Positions 14,742-20,948 of a stretch of 20,948 nt of DNA are shown piece after piece. How positions within the stretch are numbered: the first letter of the stretch is position 1; the number at the start of each line of letters is the position of its first letter. The stretch comes from an uncultured bacterium (lineage in GTDB: Bacteria; Actinomycetota; Coriobacteriia; Coriobacteriales; Atopobiaceae), in contig CAJMPT010000030.1 of assembly GCA_905215465.1 (NCBI GenBank), positions 1 to 20,948 of the forward strand, in the 5' to 3' direction. The notes under the pieces were generated by a model. That model was not told the origin of the DNA. It worked only from the letters and a program-made list of their open reading frames with translations, and searched no databases. Both the position numbers and the translations under genes were made by a program.

Positions 14742-16730
14742 CTACGCGATGCCGCAGCAGGAGTTGACCCACTGGACCAGGTTGGAGACGGCGCTTCCGG
14801 AGCGCTCGGCAAGGACGTGCCCCTGCCCCCAGACCGGCGTGTAGGCAACGTCGGCCACGCCGTCGTACTTGCCCAGGGCCAGCGCCATGTTGAAGGCGCC
14901 GCAGGGAGAGGCGTCCGTGTCAAAGAGGCCCTCGTTGATGCGCCAGTGCGCGGCCACGTCTGCCTGGCCGTAGCCCTCGTAGTGACCGGAGAGCCAGTAG
15001 AGCGGGTTCATCATGGCCACGCGGTCGGCCATGGAGGTCCCAAGGGAGTCGGCCTTCTCGAGGTCGTCCTCCCAGGCGGTCTCAAAGTCCGGCTGCCAGT
15101 CAGCGAGCGCGGCGTAGCCATCGGCGTTTGCCTTCACCAGACCGGCGACCACGGAGTCAAAGTGCAGGGTGCTCTCCTCGCCGATGCCAAAGAGCTGGTT
15201 CAGGCGAGAAGAACGATCGGGCAGGTCGTACGGGGAGGCGGCCCGCTCGGCCGGGCGCAGGTGCTTGGAGAAGTGCCTCAGGCTCGTGACCGAGACGCTC
15301 TGGCGGCTGCGGTTGTAGTTGATCCAGACGTAGTCGTCGTTGAGAGCGGCAAAGTAGCTCTGGGCGCTGTCGTAGATGGTGGACTGGACCTGCGTGAGAC
15401 CGGAGGGCAGCACGGAGTCCACAGGCGCCGCAGACGTGGTCGCGGCGGCAGCGGAGTCGGCTGCGTCGGCCGCAGCGGGCTCGGCCTCGCCGGACTCGGT
15501 GGCGCCCGTGTCCGGGGCGCCGGTGGCAGCGCCAGCGTCGGCGTCGGTGGCCACCGGGGCCTGGGCGGCCTCGGAGGCACGGGTGGCCGCGAGGTTGGGG
15601 TCGCCGGGGAAGCTGGGCTCGGTCAGGTGCTGCGGCGTATAGGCGTACGGGAAGGCCGTGTTCTGCACAAAGTACGTGGCCGAGTCGTCAATGGCGGACA
15701 GGAGGGCGTCGGCGTAGCTGCCCTGCGTGTAGGCTTCGCCTTCCGTCTCGTCGAGCGTGAGCTGAGTGTCATCGGAGAGGCGCAGGTCCATCTCGTTGAC
15801 GTAGCTGCCATAGGCACCGGCGAGGTCCTGGGAGAGCTGGCGCGTCCAGGTGCCCTCGGCGCGCGTGTCCTGCGTGGCGTACTGGCCCATGGCCCACTCG
15901 TAGGAGGCATCGGCCTCGTCGAAGGAGGTCAGGGGGCACCAGGAGGCCGATCCCAGGACGGCGTCGGAGATTGCCGCGCCCTTGGCATCGTGCGTGGCGG
16001 CGCCAATGGCCTCCAGGTAGGGGACGTAGAGCGCGGAGTTGCCGGAGGAGCCCAGGACGGCGCTCACGCCGCCGCCGGCCGCAAAGCCAAAGACAAAGAC
16101 GCGGGAGGCGTCGCAGGGCAGGCTGTCCGCGTTGTAGCGCAGGTAGCGCACGGCGGCCTTGAGGTCCACCACCGGCCAGGGAGACCCGCCCGGGTAGAGC
16201 TCGTTCTTGCCGCTGGCGGTGTCGTAGCCGGCGCTCCTGCCGCGGAAGCCCGCGTAGACGTAGATGCAGCCCGCCTGCATGAAGGGGGCCAGGCCGTCGT
16301 AGGAATAGGCGGTAGGGCTGGTCTGCGGGCTCAGCGTGCCCGTGTTGACGGGCATGAGGATGGGTGCGGTGGAGGGGGTGAACCCGCCCACGACGGCCTT
16401 CTCGTCAACGGTGCAGCGGTAGGTGTCGCCGTTCTTCTCGGCGGTGAAGTACTTGCCGGGCACAAAGACGGCCAGGGACTCGTAGGTCTTGGTGGCAGGC
16501 GTGGTGCAGTAGGCAAGGCCCAGCTGGTAGTAGACGTCGTTGTCCTCGTCGTAGCGCCAGGCGCCCTCGTCGAGGGCCAGGCTCTTGAACTCCTCCAGGT
16601 CAACCTGGGCGTCCTGCGAGCCGTTGCCGGGGTCCTCGGCGGGCTTTTGCTCGGACTTGGAGCAGCCGGCGATGCCGGCCAGGGTGCCTACGCCCGCAAG
16701 GGCAAGGAAGTCTCTTCTTGTGAAGCCCAT
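14742..16730 (-). CDS. Tannase-like (subtype B) Tat lipoprotein lacking the catalytic Ser
   Basis: The 662-residue protein starts at ATG 16730 after AAGGAG. Its N-terminus carries a Tat-type signal (TRRDFLALAG, 4-13) and a lipobox ending at Cys23, so it should be a folded, membrane-anchored extracytoplasmic protein. The core resembles Lactiplantibacillus plantarum tannase, an alpha/beta hydrolase of gallate esters: STAPILMP (120-127), GFRGR (161-165), VDLKAAVRYLRYN (188-200), GNSALY (230-235), NPLYWL (575-580) and AAHWRI (593-598). That enzyme has its nucleophile in GTSAGG; here the motif is GFAAGG (215-220) with Ala217. Candidate Asp (604 or 606) and His638 remain. A low-complexity Ala/Thr insert (about 385-436) lies in the lid region; the bacterial tannase has about 470 residues. 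It is probably a binding or inactive homologue. Confidence 0.82.
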   Translation of the reverse strand: MGFTRRDFLALAGVGTLAGIAGCSKSEQKPAEDPGNGSQDAQVDLEEFKSLALDEGAWRYDEDNDVYYQLGLAYCTTPATKTYESLAVFVPGKYFTAEKNGDTYRCTVDEKAVVGGFTPSTAPILMPVNTGTLSPQTSPTAYSYDGLAPFMQAGCIYVYAGFRGRSAGYDTASGKNELYPGGSPWPVVDLKAAVRYLRYNADSLPCDASRVFVFGFAAGGGVSAVLGSSGNSALYVPYLEAIGAATHDAKGAAISDAVLGSASWCPLTSFDEADASYEWAMGQYATQDTRAEGTWTRQLSQDLAGAYGSYVNEMDLRLSDDTQLTLDETEGEAYTQGSYADALLSAIDDSATYFVQNTAFPYAYTPQHLTEPSFPGDPNLAATRASEAAQAPVATDADAGAATGAPDTGATESGEAEPAAADAADSAAAATTSAAPVDSVLPSGLTQVQSTIYDSAQSYFAALNDDYVWINYNRSRQSVSVTSLRHFSKHLRPAERAASPYDLPDRSSRLNQLFGIGEESTLHFDSVVAGLVKANADGYAALADWQPDFETAWEDDLEKADSLGTSMADRVAMMNPLYWLSGHYEGYGQADVAAHWRINEGLFDTDASPCGAFNMALALGKYDGVADVAYTPVWGQGHVLAERSGSAVSNLVQWVNSCCGIA

Positions 16731-16771
16731 CGTCTCTCCTTGATGGTGGTGGTGTTCCTGATGACGCGCCC

Positions 16772-16816
16772 GGCGAGAAGCCCGTGCCACTGGCGGCGCA
16801 CGGCCCATCGCCTGGG
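16772..16816 (-). terminator. Possible structured terminator downstream of degV
   Basis: On - the degV 3' region contains GC-rich short inverted pairs, such as CCGTGC with GCACGG, followed by GGGCTTCTCGCC (16772-16783). The stem is short and there is no good U-tract, so this is a weak call. Confidence 0.35.
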
Positions 16817-16824
16817 CGTGGGCG

Positions 16825-17769
16825 CTACTTGGTCTCCCTCACGCCCTTGACCTTGGTGACCTGCTTGTCGTTGTGGCGGTCGTTGCCCCAGAAACAGCAG
16901 GAGACCATGCCGGGGCCCACGTGTGAGCCGATGGTCGGGCCAATGGTGGGGCGCAGCACGCGCAGCTCGGGGTCGGCGCGCTTGAGCTCGGAGGCCACGC
17001 TGAAACCGTCCTCGGCCGCGTCGGCGTCGCCCACGGCGGCAACGTGGCCGTAGGGCTCGAGCTCGCGGTTCTTCTGGAAGTAGTCGGCCAGCTTGCGCAT
17101 GCCCTTCTTGCGGCCGCGCGCCACGGCGCGGATGCCCAGCGTGCCGTCGAGGTTGAAGTGGAGAAGCGCCTTGACGTCAAGGGCGTCTCCGATGACGGCC
17201 ACGCCCTTGGGTAGGCGGCCGCCGCGGTGAAGCGCGTCGAGGTTGTCCACCATGAAGAGGGTGTGGACGTAGTAGCGGGCCTTCTCGGCCCACATGACCA
17301 GCTGCTCGGCATTGAGGCCGGAGTCTCGCTGGGTGCAGGCCTCGTCGACGAGCAACGTGAGGGCGGTGGAGGCAAGCAGGCTGTCCACCACGTAGATGCG
17401 AACCTCCTCGTCGGGGTGCTTGTCCTTCAGGCGCTGCAGGCTCATGAGGGCGCCTTCGTAACCGCCAGAGATGCCACTGGAGATGCAGAAGAGCACCGTG
17501 GGCACGCCGGACTCGTAGGCCTCGCGGAAGGCCTCGTCGTACTCCAACTGGGAGGGCTGGGAGGTCATGGGGCAGGCGCCGCGACGGATGGCGTCATAGA
17601 ACTCGTGGGCGCTGCGGGACTGGAAGAGGTCGTCGTCACCGGAAAGGCCGCCGTCGGGACGGTCAGCCTCGACGTAGTGGAACGGCAGGATACGAACGTT
17701 CTTCTCGGCTGCCTGGGCGGCCGTGAAGTCGCAGGTTGAGTCACACATGATGTTGCACTTGGCTGCCAC
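16825..17769 (-). CDS. DegV family protein (fatty-acid-binding, FakB-like)
   Basis: The 314-residue protein has DegV landmarks: IMCDSTCDF (7-15) near the N-terminus, the TSQPS motif (69-73) and SSGISGGYEGA (97-107). The later HRGGRLPK and HVGPGMV segments also fit the family. Characterised members (FakB) carry a fatty acid so that the kinase FakA can phosphorylate it for phospholipid synthesis; the specificity here is unknown. GTG 17769 was chosen because AAGGGAG lies just upstream and the conserved region follows directly; the long in-frame extension upstream overlaps the divergent acylphosphatase region and is not homologous. Members usually have about 280 residues, so this one is slightly long. 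No fakA is adjacent. Confidence 0.9.
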   Translation of the reverse strand: MAAKCNIMCDSTCDFTAAQAAEKNVRILPFHYVEADRPDGGLSGDDDLFQSRSAHEFYDAIRRGACPMTSQPSQLEYDEAFREAYESGVPTVLFCISSGISGGYEGALMSLQRLKDKHPDEEVRIYVVDSLLASTALTLLVDEACTQRDSGLNAEQLVMWAEKARYYVHTLFMVDNLDALHRGGRLPKGVAVIGDALDVKALLHFNLDGTLGIRAVARGRKKGMRKLADYFQKNRELEPYGHVAAVGDADAAEDGFSVASELKRADPELRVLRPTIGPTIGSHVGPGMVSCCFWGNDRHNDKQVTKVKGVRETK

Positions 17770-17823
17770 GGGGTCTCCCTTCGAAATCTGAGCGCAACGG
17801 GCGCGCGAAGTCTCGTGGGTACT

Positions 17824-17829
17824 ATTGTA
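17824..17829 (-). promoter_or_regulatory. Likely -10 box for degV
   Basis: TACAAT on the - strand is one change from consensus and gives a leader of about 48 nt. On + the overlapping TACTAT (17819-17824) could serve the divergent acylphosphatase gene. Confidence 0.4.
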
Positions 17830-17842
17830 AGCGTGTGGAGAA

Positions 17843-17871
17843 GGGCGTCCCTTCCGCAAGCGCGGACGCCC
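17843..17871 (+). other. Hairpin in the acylphosphatase leader
   Basis: Perfect 8-bp arms GGGCGTCC (17843-17850) and GGACGCCC (17864-17871) enclose a 13-nt loop in the degV-acylphosphatase divergent gap, about 38 nt before the acylphosphatase start. It could be a leader structure; no known riboswitch was recognised. Confidence 0.4.
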
Positions 17872-17909
17872 ACCATAAACGGACAGCGCGGCAAAGGCGG
17901 GAGGCACCC

Positions 17910-18206
17910 ATGCAGACGGAAGGCGGCGCCCTGAGGAGAACGCGGTATTGCTTTGTCGGCCAGGTCCAGGGCGTGGGCTTTCGCTGGACCTCCTCGCGCA
18001 TAGCAAGCGGCTTGGGGCTCACCGGCTGGGTGCGCAACGAGTACGACGGCAGCGTCACCTGCGTACTGCAGGGAACCGACGAGCAGATTGGTGCGTTCTT
18101 CTCGCAGCTGGCGGACATGATGCACCGCTACGCACACTACGCCATAGACTCCCGCGAGGACGAGGGCGTCGTTGCCGGCGAGAGGGACTTCCGCGTCAGG
18201 TACTAG
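17910..18206 (+). CDS. acyP: Acylphosphatase
   Basis: The 98-residue protein hydrolyses carboxyl-phosphate bonds such as those of acetyl or carbamoyl phosphate. The signature GQVQGVGFRW (17-26) holds the phosphate-binding loop with catalytic Arg25, and GWVRNEYDGSV (39-49) holds the catalytic Asn43. The length fits the family (about 90-100 residues). The ATG at 17910 follows GGGAGG; an in-frame ATG at 17835 would add 25 non-conserved residues and lacks a site. It is divergent from degV and convergent with tRNA-Phe. No clean terminator was found; T-runs at 18283-18309 may contribute. Confidence 0.93.
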   Translation: MQTEGGALRRTRYCFVGQVQGVGFRWTSSRIASGLGLTGWVRNEYDGSVTCVLQGTDEQIGAFFSQLADMMHRYAHYAIDSREDEGVVAGERDFRVRY

Positions 18207-18281
18207 CCGAGGCGCCGGAAGTCGGGGTCGCTTTGGGTGAACTCGGGGTGAACAGCTGGGTGCACGGGACCGTTCCGCGCA

Positions 18282-18316
18282 GTTTTCCCACGCTTTTTCA
18301 TCCGTTTTTCCCACGC
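18282..18316 (+). repeat. Two T-rich direct repeats downstream of acyP
   Basis: GTTTTCCCACGC (18282-18293) and GTTTTTCCCACGC (18304-18316) recur with a 22-nt period in the 155-bp gap between acyP and tRNA-Phe. A shorter GGGTGAAC direct repeat lies at 18236-18243 and 18246-18253. Their role is unknown. Confidence 0.55.
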
Positions 18317-18353
18317 ACAAAAAACGAGGCCAGGAGCATGGCCCCTGACCTCG
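18317..18353 (-). terminator. Intrinsic terminator of tRNA-Phe
   Basis: Ten-base-pair arms with one G-U pair (18344-18353 with 18325-18334) are followed on - by a run of six T (18319-18324). It lies 9 nt after the tRNA 3' end. Confidence 0.93.
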
Positions 18354-18361
18354 GCGTTTAC

Positions 18362-18437
18362 TGGTGGCGGGGAAGGGAGTCGAACCCCTGACACGGGGAT
18401 TTTCAGTCCCCTGCTCTACCAACTGAGCTACCCAGCC
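18362..18437 (-). tRNA. tRNA-Phe (GAA)
   Basis: This is a 76-nt cloverleaf with encoded CCA (18362-18364). The D stem is GCTC/GAGC, the anticodon stem GGGGA/TCCCC with loop CTGAAAA (anticodon GAA), and the T loop TTCGACT with a 5-bp stem. The acceptor stem is GGCTGGG with CCCCGCC, which leaves a U4-C69 mismatch; all other pairs form. It has its own promoter and terminator. Confidence 0.96.
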
Positions 18438-18454
18438 GTTGTTGCGCGGGGATT

Positions 18455-18482
18455 ACTATAGCAAAGCCCGCGCGTGTGTCCA
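18455..18482 (-). promoter_or_regulatory. tRNA-Phe promoter
   Basis: On the - strand, TGGACA (18477-18482, one change from TTGACA) and TATAGT (18455-18460) are separated by 16 nt. A TG one base upstream of the -10 makes it an extended box. The inferred start is about 11 nt before the mature tRNA. Confidence 0.75.
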
Positions 18483-18519
18483 AGCACTTTTTTGGAGAAA
18501 TCCAAAGAAAGTTTGCTTG
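18481..18519 (-). terminator. AT-rich hairpin after the DUF2207 gene
   Basis: CAAGC (18481-18485) with GCTTG (18515-18519) and ACTTTTTTGGA (18486-18496) with TCCAAAGAAAGT (18501-18512, one bulge) form a long stem around a GAAA loop, 17 nt after the DUF2207 stop. It overlaps the -35 of the tRNA-Phe promoter. Its AT-rich stem is unusual for this GC-rich window. Confidence 0.6.
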
Positions 18520-18535
18520 CGGCGAGAAAGGCCAC

Positions 18536-20500
18536 CTAGAAGGCACCGCCGCCTCCGCCTCCGCCAAAGCCGCCACCGCCGCCACCGGAGAAGCCGCCGC
18601 CACCGCCGCCACCGGAGCTGTCAGAGGACGCGGCCAGGGCCGCATCGGAGACGTGGTGGGCGGACTGCATGCTCTGGGTGAAGACGTCCGCCGGAGAAGA
18701 CCCGCCGTGCCAGCGGTAGTAGTACCAGCCGTAGGTGGGCATGAAGCCGGGATCGTCGAGCATCTCGGGCATGGTGGCGCGCAGCTGCTCGATGACCTCG
18801 TCGGCAACGTCCAGGACCACGGCCATGACCAGCAGGCGGTTCCAGAGGATGACGTCTGAGGGAACGGCCTCGGAGAGGTGGGTGAAGTCGGTCAGCCAGC
18901 TCCTGAGGGCGCGCAGCTTTGCCAGGGTCTCGACGCCCTCGCGGTTGACGCGCTTCATGGAGGCTGCCGTCACAAAGGCGACAACCGCCGCTGCGACGAG
19001 CAGCAGCGGCAGGCCAATCATGACGAGCACGGAGGCCTCAAAGATCAGGTAGGCGACAAAGACCACGAACGCCAGGAGGCAGTCGATGATGCCTGCGAGC
19101 ACCAGCCAGCCGCGGCCGTTGCCCTTCTCGCCGCTGTCCTCGAAGCGCTCCGTATACTTGCCCGTGATGGTGGTCTCCCACTTCTCGTAGGCGGAGTGGT
19201 AGACCTCGGGTTCCTTCTTGGCAAAGGCCTCAATGTGCGAGAAGTAGAGCTTCTCGCCATCGTCGGAGATGGTCTTGAAGAGCAACGAGAGGGTCTTGCT
19301 GTCCACCGCGTGGGTCGCCTTGTCCTGCGCAGAGCCCGAGGCGCGTGGCATCCCCTTGAGCTTGGTCACGCGGTAGTCCTCGCGGACCTTGTCACCAAAG
19401 AGGCCCTTCTTCTTGGTGGTCACCTTCTCGAGGCTGATGTAGCCCTCGTCCGTGAGGTGCATGAGGGTGGCCGTCATCTCCTTGCCCTCCACGGACCCGC
19501 CGTTGAAGAGCGCGCCGAGCACGGCGGGGTGGTCGGAGGTGGGAACGTCCCTGAAGTACTTGTCCTTGAAGTCGGGCTCGTTGTCGCGGTTGTACTTGCG
19601 CTTCTTGAGCAAGGCGAGAACGACGGTGCCCACGGCAGCGATGACGGCCAGGGCACCCGTGCCCCAGACGAGAATGCGTGCGCGGGTGCGCCTTGCGTTT
19701 GCCTCGTCGGCCCACTGCTGCTCCTCGGAGAGAATGGAGTCAAGGCGGCCAATGGAGCTCTGCGAGAGGCTGGAGAGCCAGGACTGCGGGAAGGCCACGC
19801 GCATCTCGGCGTACTCGTCCGTACCCACGCCGGGGGCCTTGAAGACGACGTCGTTACCAGAGAAGCTCACGCTGCCGTCAAGGGGGCCGTGACCCCAGGC
19901 GCGGACGTTCTGCCCGGCAGTCACACCCTCGCCCGCGGGGACGGGGAGGTGCAGCGCGCAGGTGACGTTCTGGGACTCGACGTCCCAGCCGTCGGAGACA
20001 AACTTCCAGTAGACCTCTCCGGTGTCCTGCCAGCGCGTCGCAATGCCCGTGGCGTCGTAGGCAATGGTGAACTTCGCCTTCTCGTTGCGGTGGGCGGAGT
20101 AGATCTTGAGGCGCTGGATGGACCCGCGGTCAGAGACGCTGTAGGTGCCGTCCTCATCGGAGTCCGAGAGCTGGAAGGCAAGGAGCGATCCCGAGGTACT
20201 CTCGCCGGCGGAGGTCACGTTGACCTCGACCTCCTCGCCGTTGTTTGGGTTGTAGCCGGTCGGGATGTCCCAGTAGACGCCGTTGAAGCTGCCGTCGAAG
20301 TCAAAGGTGCGGGTTTCCACCACGTGGAGGGTTCCGTCCTCGTCAACGGTGGCGTCAATGTCCACCTGGGTGATCTGGTAGCTGCGGTCGCTCGCCCAGA
20401 CGCTTCTGGGCGCCAAGAAGAGGCCTCCCAGAACAACAAGTAGGACGAGCAGGGGACCAAGTGCGCGGCGGCGGAAGGACCGCCCATGACGTTTTGCCAT
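18536..20500 (-). CDS. DUF2207-domain membrane protein
   Basis: The 654-residue predicted membrane protein starts at ATG 20500, five bases after GGAGG. A signal peptide spans about 12-36 (cleavage near SVWA). The extracytoplasmic DUF2207 domain covers about 38-265, with the typical start ITQVDIDATVDEDGTLHVVE (43-62) and FNGVYWDIP (72-80). One membrane helix lies at about 276-298, a cytoplasmic region at 300-463, a helical pair at about 465-487 and 490-513, and a further soluble region at 515-628. The protein ends in a poly-Gly/Phe tail (630-654), common in this family. No enzymatic activity is known for the family. An extended -10 box is visible about 40 nt upstream. Confidence 0.88.
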   Translation of the reverse strand: MAKRHGRSFRRRALGPLLVLLVVLGGLFLAPRSVWASDRSYQITQVDIDATVDEDGTLHVVETRTFDFDGSFNGVYWDIPTGYNPNNGEEVEVNVTSAGESTSGSLLAFQLSDSDEDGTYSVSDRGSIQRLKIYSAHRNEKAKFTIAYDATGIATRWQDTGEVYWKFVSDGWDVESQNVTCALHLPVPAGEGVTAGQNVRAWGHGPLDGSVSFSGNDVVFKAPGVGTDEYAEMRVAFPQSWLSSLSQSSIGRLDSILSEEQQWADEANARRTRARILVWGTGALAVIAAVGTVVLALLKKRKYNRDNEPDFKDKYFRDVPTSDHPAVLGALFNGGSVEGKEMTATLMHLTDEGYISLEKVTTKKKGLFGDKVREDYRVTKLKGMPRASGSAQDKATHAVDSKTLSLLFKTISDDGEKLYFSHIEAFAKKEPEVYHSAYEKWETTITGKYTERFEDSGEKGNGRGWLVLAGIIDCLLAFVVFVAYLIFEASVLVMIGLPLLLVAAAVVAFVTAASMKRVNREGVETLAKLRALRSWLTDFTHLSEAVPSDVILWNRLLVMAVVLDVADEVIEQLRATMPEMLDDPGFMPTYGWYYYRWHGGSSPADVFTQSMQSAHHVSDAALAASSDSSGGGGGGGFSGGGGGGFGGGGGGGAF

Positions 20501-20539
20501 ATGAACCTCCGGGGAGGACGTGGTCGAGCGCTTTCAGCA

Positions 20540-20548
20540 AGCATAGCA
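20540..20548 (-). promoter_or_regulatory. Possible extended -10 box for the DUF2207 gene
   Basis: TGCTATGCT on the - strand carries TG one base before TATGCT, the same TGCTAT layout as at carD and tRNA-Phe. No clear -35 is seen, and the gene could also be co-transcribed with the FHA-like gene upstream. Confidence 0.35.
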
Positions 20549-20593
20549 AAGCAGGGTGCGGCCATGCCCTCCCCCTCCCAAACGGCGGGCGGC

Positions 20594-20948
20594 TCAGGCG
20601 ACTTCGTCGACGATGGGGCGGCCCACCAGGGTCAAAAGGGAGCCGCAGACGGCCACGGACTCGCCTCGGGCAATGAGCGTTCCCTCGCCGACGCTCACCC
20701 CGTCCTTTGTGGCGGGAAGCCCCGCGTCCATGTCAAACGCCAGGGCGCCGCCCTCGGCGGGAACGAGCCTCAGGTGCTTTGGGGAAGCCAGGATGGAGTG
20801 TAGGACCACGTCGCAGGTAAGGTCAGACCCCAGCACAAGACCCTCCGCAGGCAAGGGAAGAAGGACGTCCGCCGAGTCCATCCTCAGCCAGACGCGCAGG
20901 TCAGAAGCCTCGGTCTGACCGCATATGGCATCGCCCCCAACGCCATCA
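20594..20948 (-). CDS. C-terminal part of an FHA-like domain protein (runs off the window)
   Basis: The frame is open from the window edge to the TGA at 20594-20596. An ATG at 20881 lacks a usable ribosome binding site, so the gene probably starts outside. The visible end has FHA-like features: LVLGSDLTCDVVL, then SPKHLRL, matching the family S-x-x-H, and a final strand GESVAVCGSLLTLVG. FHA domains usually bind phosphothreonine peptides. Here the conserved Gly-Arg is Gly-Ser, and the Asn-Gly turn before the last strands is not evident, so phosphopeptide binding is doubtful. It lies 93 bp upstream of the DUF2207 gene on the same strand. Confidence 0.55.
   Translation of the reverse strand, partial: DGVGGDAICGQTEASDLRVWLRMDSADVLLPLPAEGLVLGSDLTCDVVLHSILASPKHLRLVPAEGGALAFDMDAGLPATKDGVSVGEGTLIARGESVAVCGSLLTLVGRPIVDEVA

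Noticed and set aside
14391..16850. 819-codon open frame on + opposite the tannase-like gene
   Set aside because: Its composition is that of an antisense frame (Gly/Val/Ala/Arg-rich), and the - strand has signal peptide, lipobox and family blocks.
20500..20515. Hairpin CCTCCCCGGAGG hiding the DUF2207 ribosome binding site
   Set aside because: The arms would enclose only two bases, too tight for a stable loop; a shorter 3-bp version is too weak.

Overview
The window looks like a high-GC chromosomal segment of an anaerobic actinobacterium, most likely class Coriobacteriia (Atopobiaceae/Olsenella-like). This is inferred from strong G/C-ending codon use, a Kup transporter with a long C-terminus, a CarD-family regulator, a DUF2207 protein with a poly-Gly tail, a tannase-like Tat lipoprotein and a clostridial-type citrate synthase. 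No phage, IS, plasmid or CRISPR feature is visible.

Layout, left to right. A truncated gene enters on the + strand and ends in a Thr/Pro/Gly-rich tail (2-331). It converges through a shared terminator on argR (461-892, -). Next are a membrane-anchored C39-like peptidase-fold protein (1086-2255, +), a convergent intergenic zone with a terminator and an 83-nt hairpin, and phosphoglucomutase (2523-4244, -). A 420-bp gene-free stretch holds a concentric palindrome. It is followed by rlmKL (4665-6944, -), an S10 serine carboxypeptidase-like gene (7132-8631, -) and, divergently, kup (8775-11021, +), which ends at a strong terminator. Then come, all on -, citrate synthase (11139-12587) behind a UPF0237 ACT-domain gene (12654-12947), carD (13120-13620), a cyclophilin lipoprotein (13802-14488), a second palindrome-rich gap, a tannase-like Tat lipoprotein (14742-16730) and a DegV protein (16825-17769). 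An acylphosphatase gene (17910-18206, +) diverges from degV. tRNA-Phe (18362-18437, -), a DUF2207 membrane protein (18536-20500, -) and the C-terminal end of an FHA-like protein (20594-20948, -) close the window.

Most genes appear to be single transcription units with their own promoter or terminator. The clearest operon is ACT-domain gene then citrate synthase. The genes are mainly housekeeping: arginine-responsive regulation, sugar-phosphate interconversion, rRNA modification, K+ uptake, citrate formation, RNA-polymerase regulation, extracytoplasmic folding and a tRNA.

No complete undescribed multi-gene system is evident. The most unusual signals are: (1) three proteins or domains that keep a recognisable enzyme fold but lack key catalytic residues (tannase-like lipoprotein Ser to Ala, C39-like protein Cys to Ser, and the RlmL half of RlmKL lacking its SAM and NPPY motifs); (2) two intergenic regions built from the same palindromic words, one arranged as three inverted-repeat pairs sharing one exact centre; and (3) a recurring GGGCTTCTCGCC word found between genes. 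All family calls come from reading the sequence; no database search was run.
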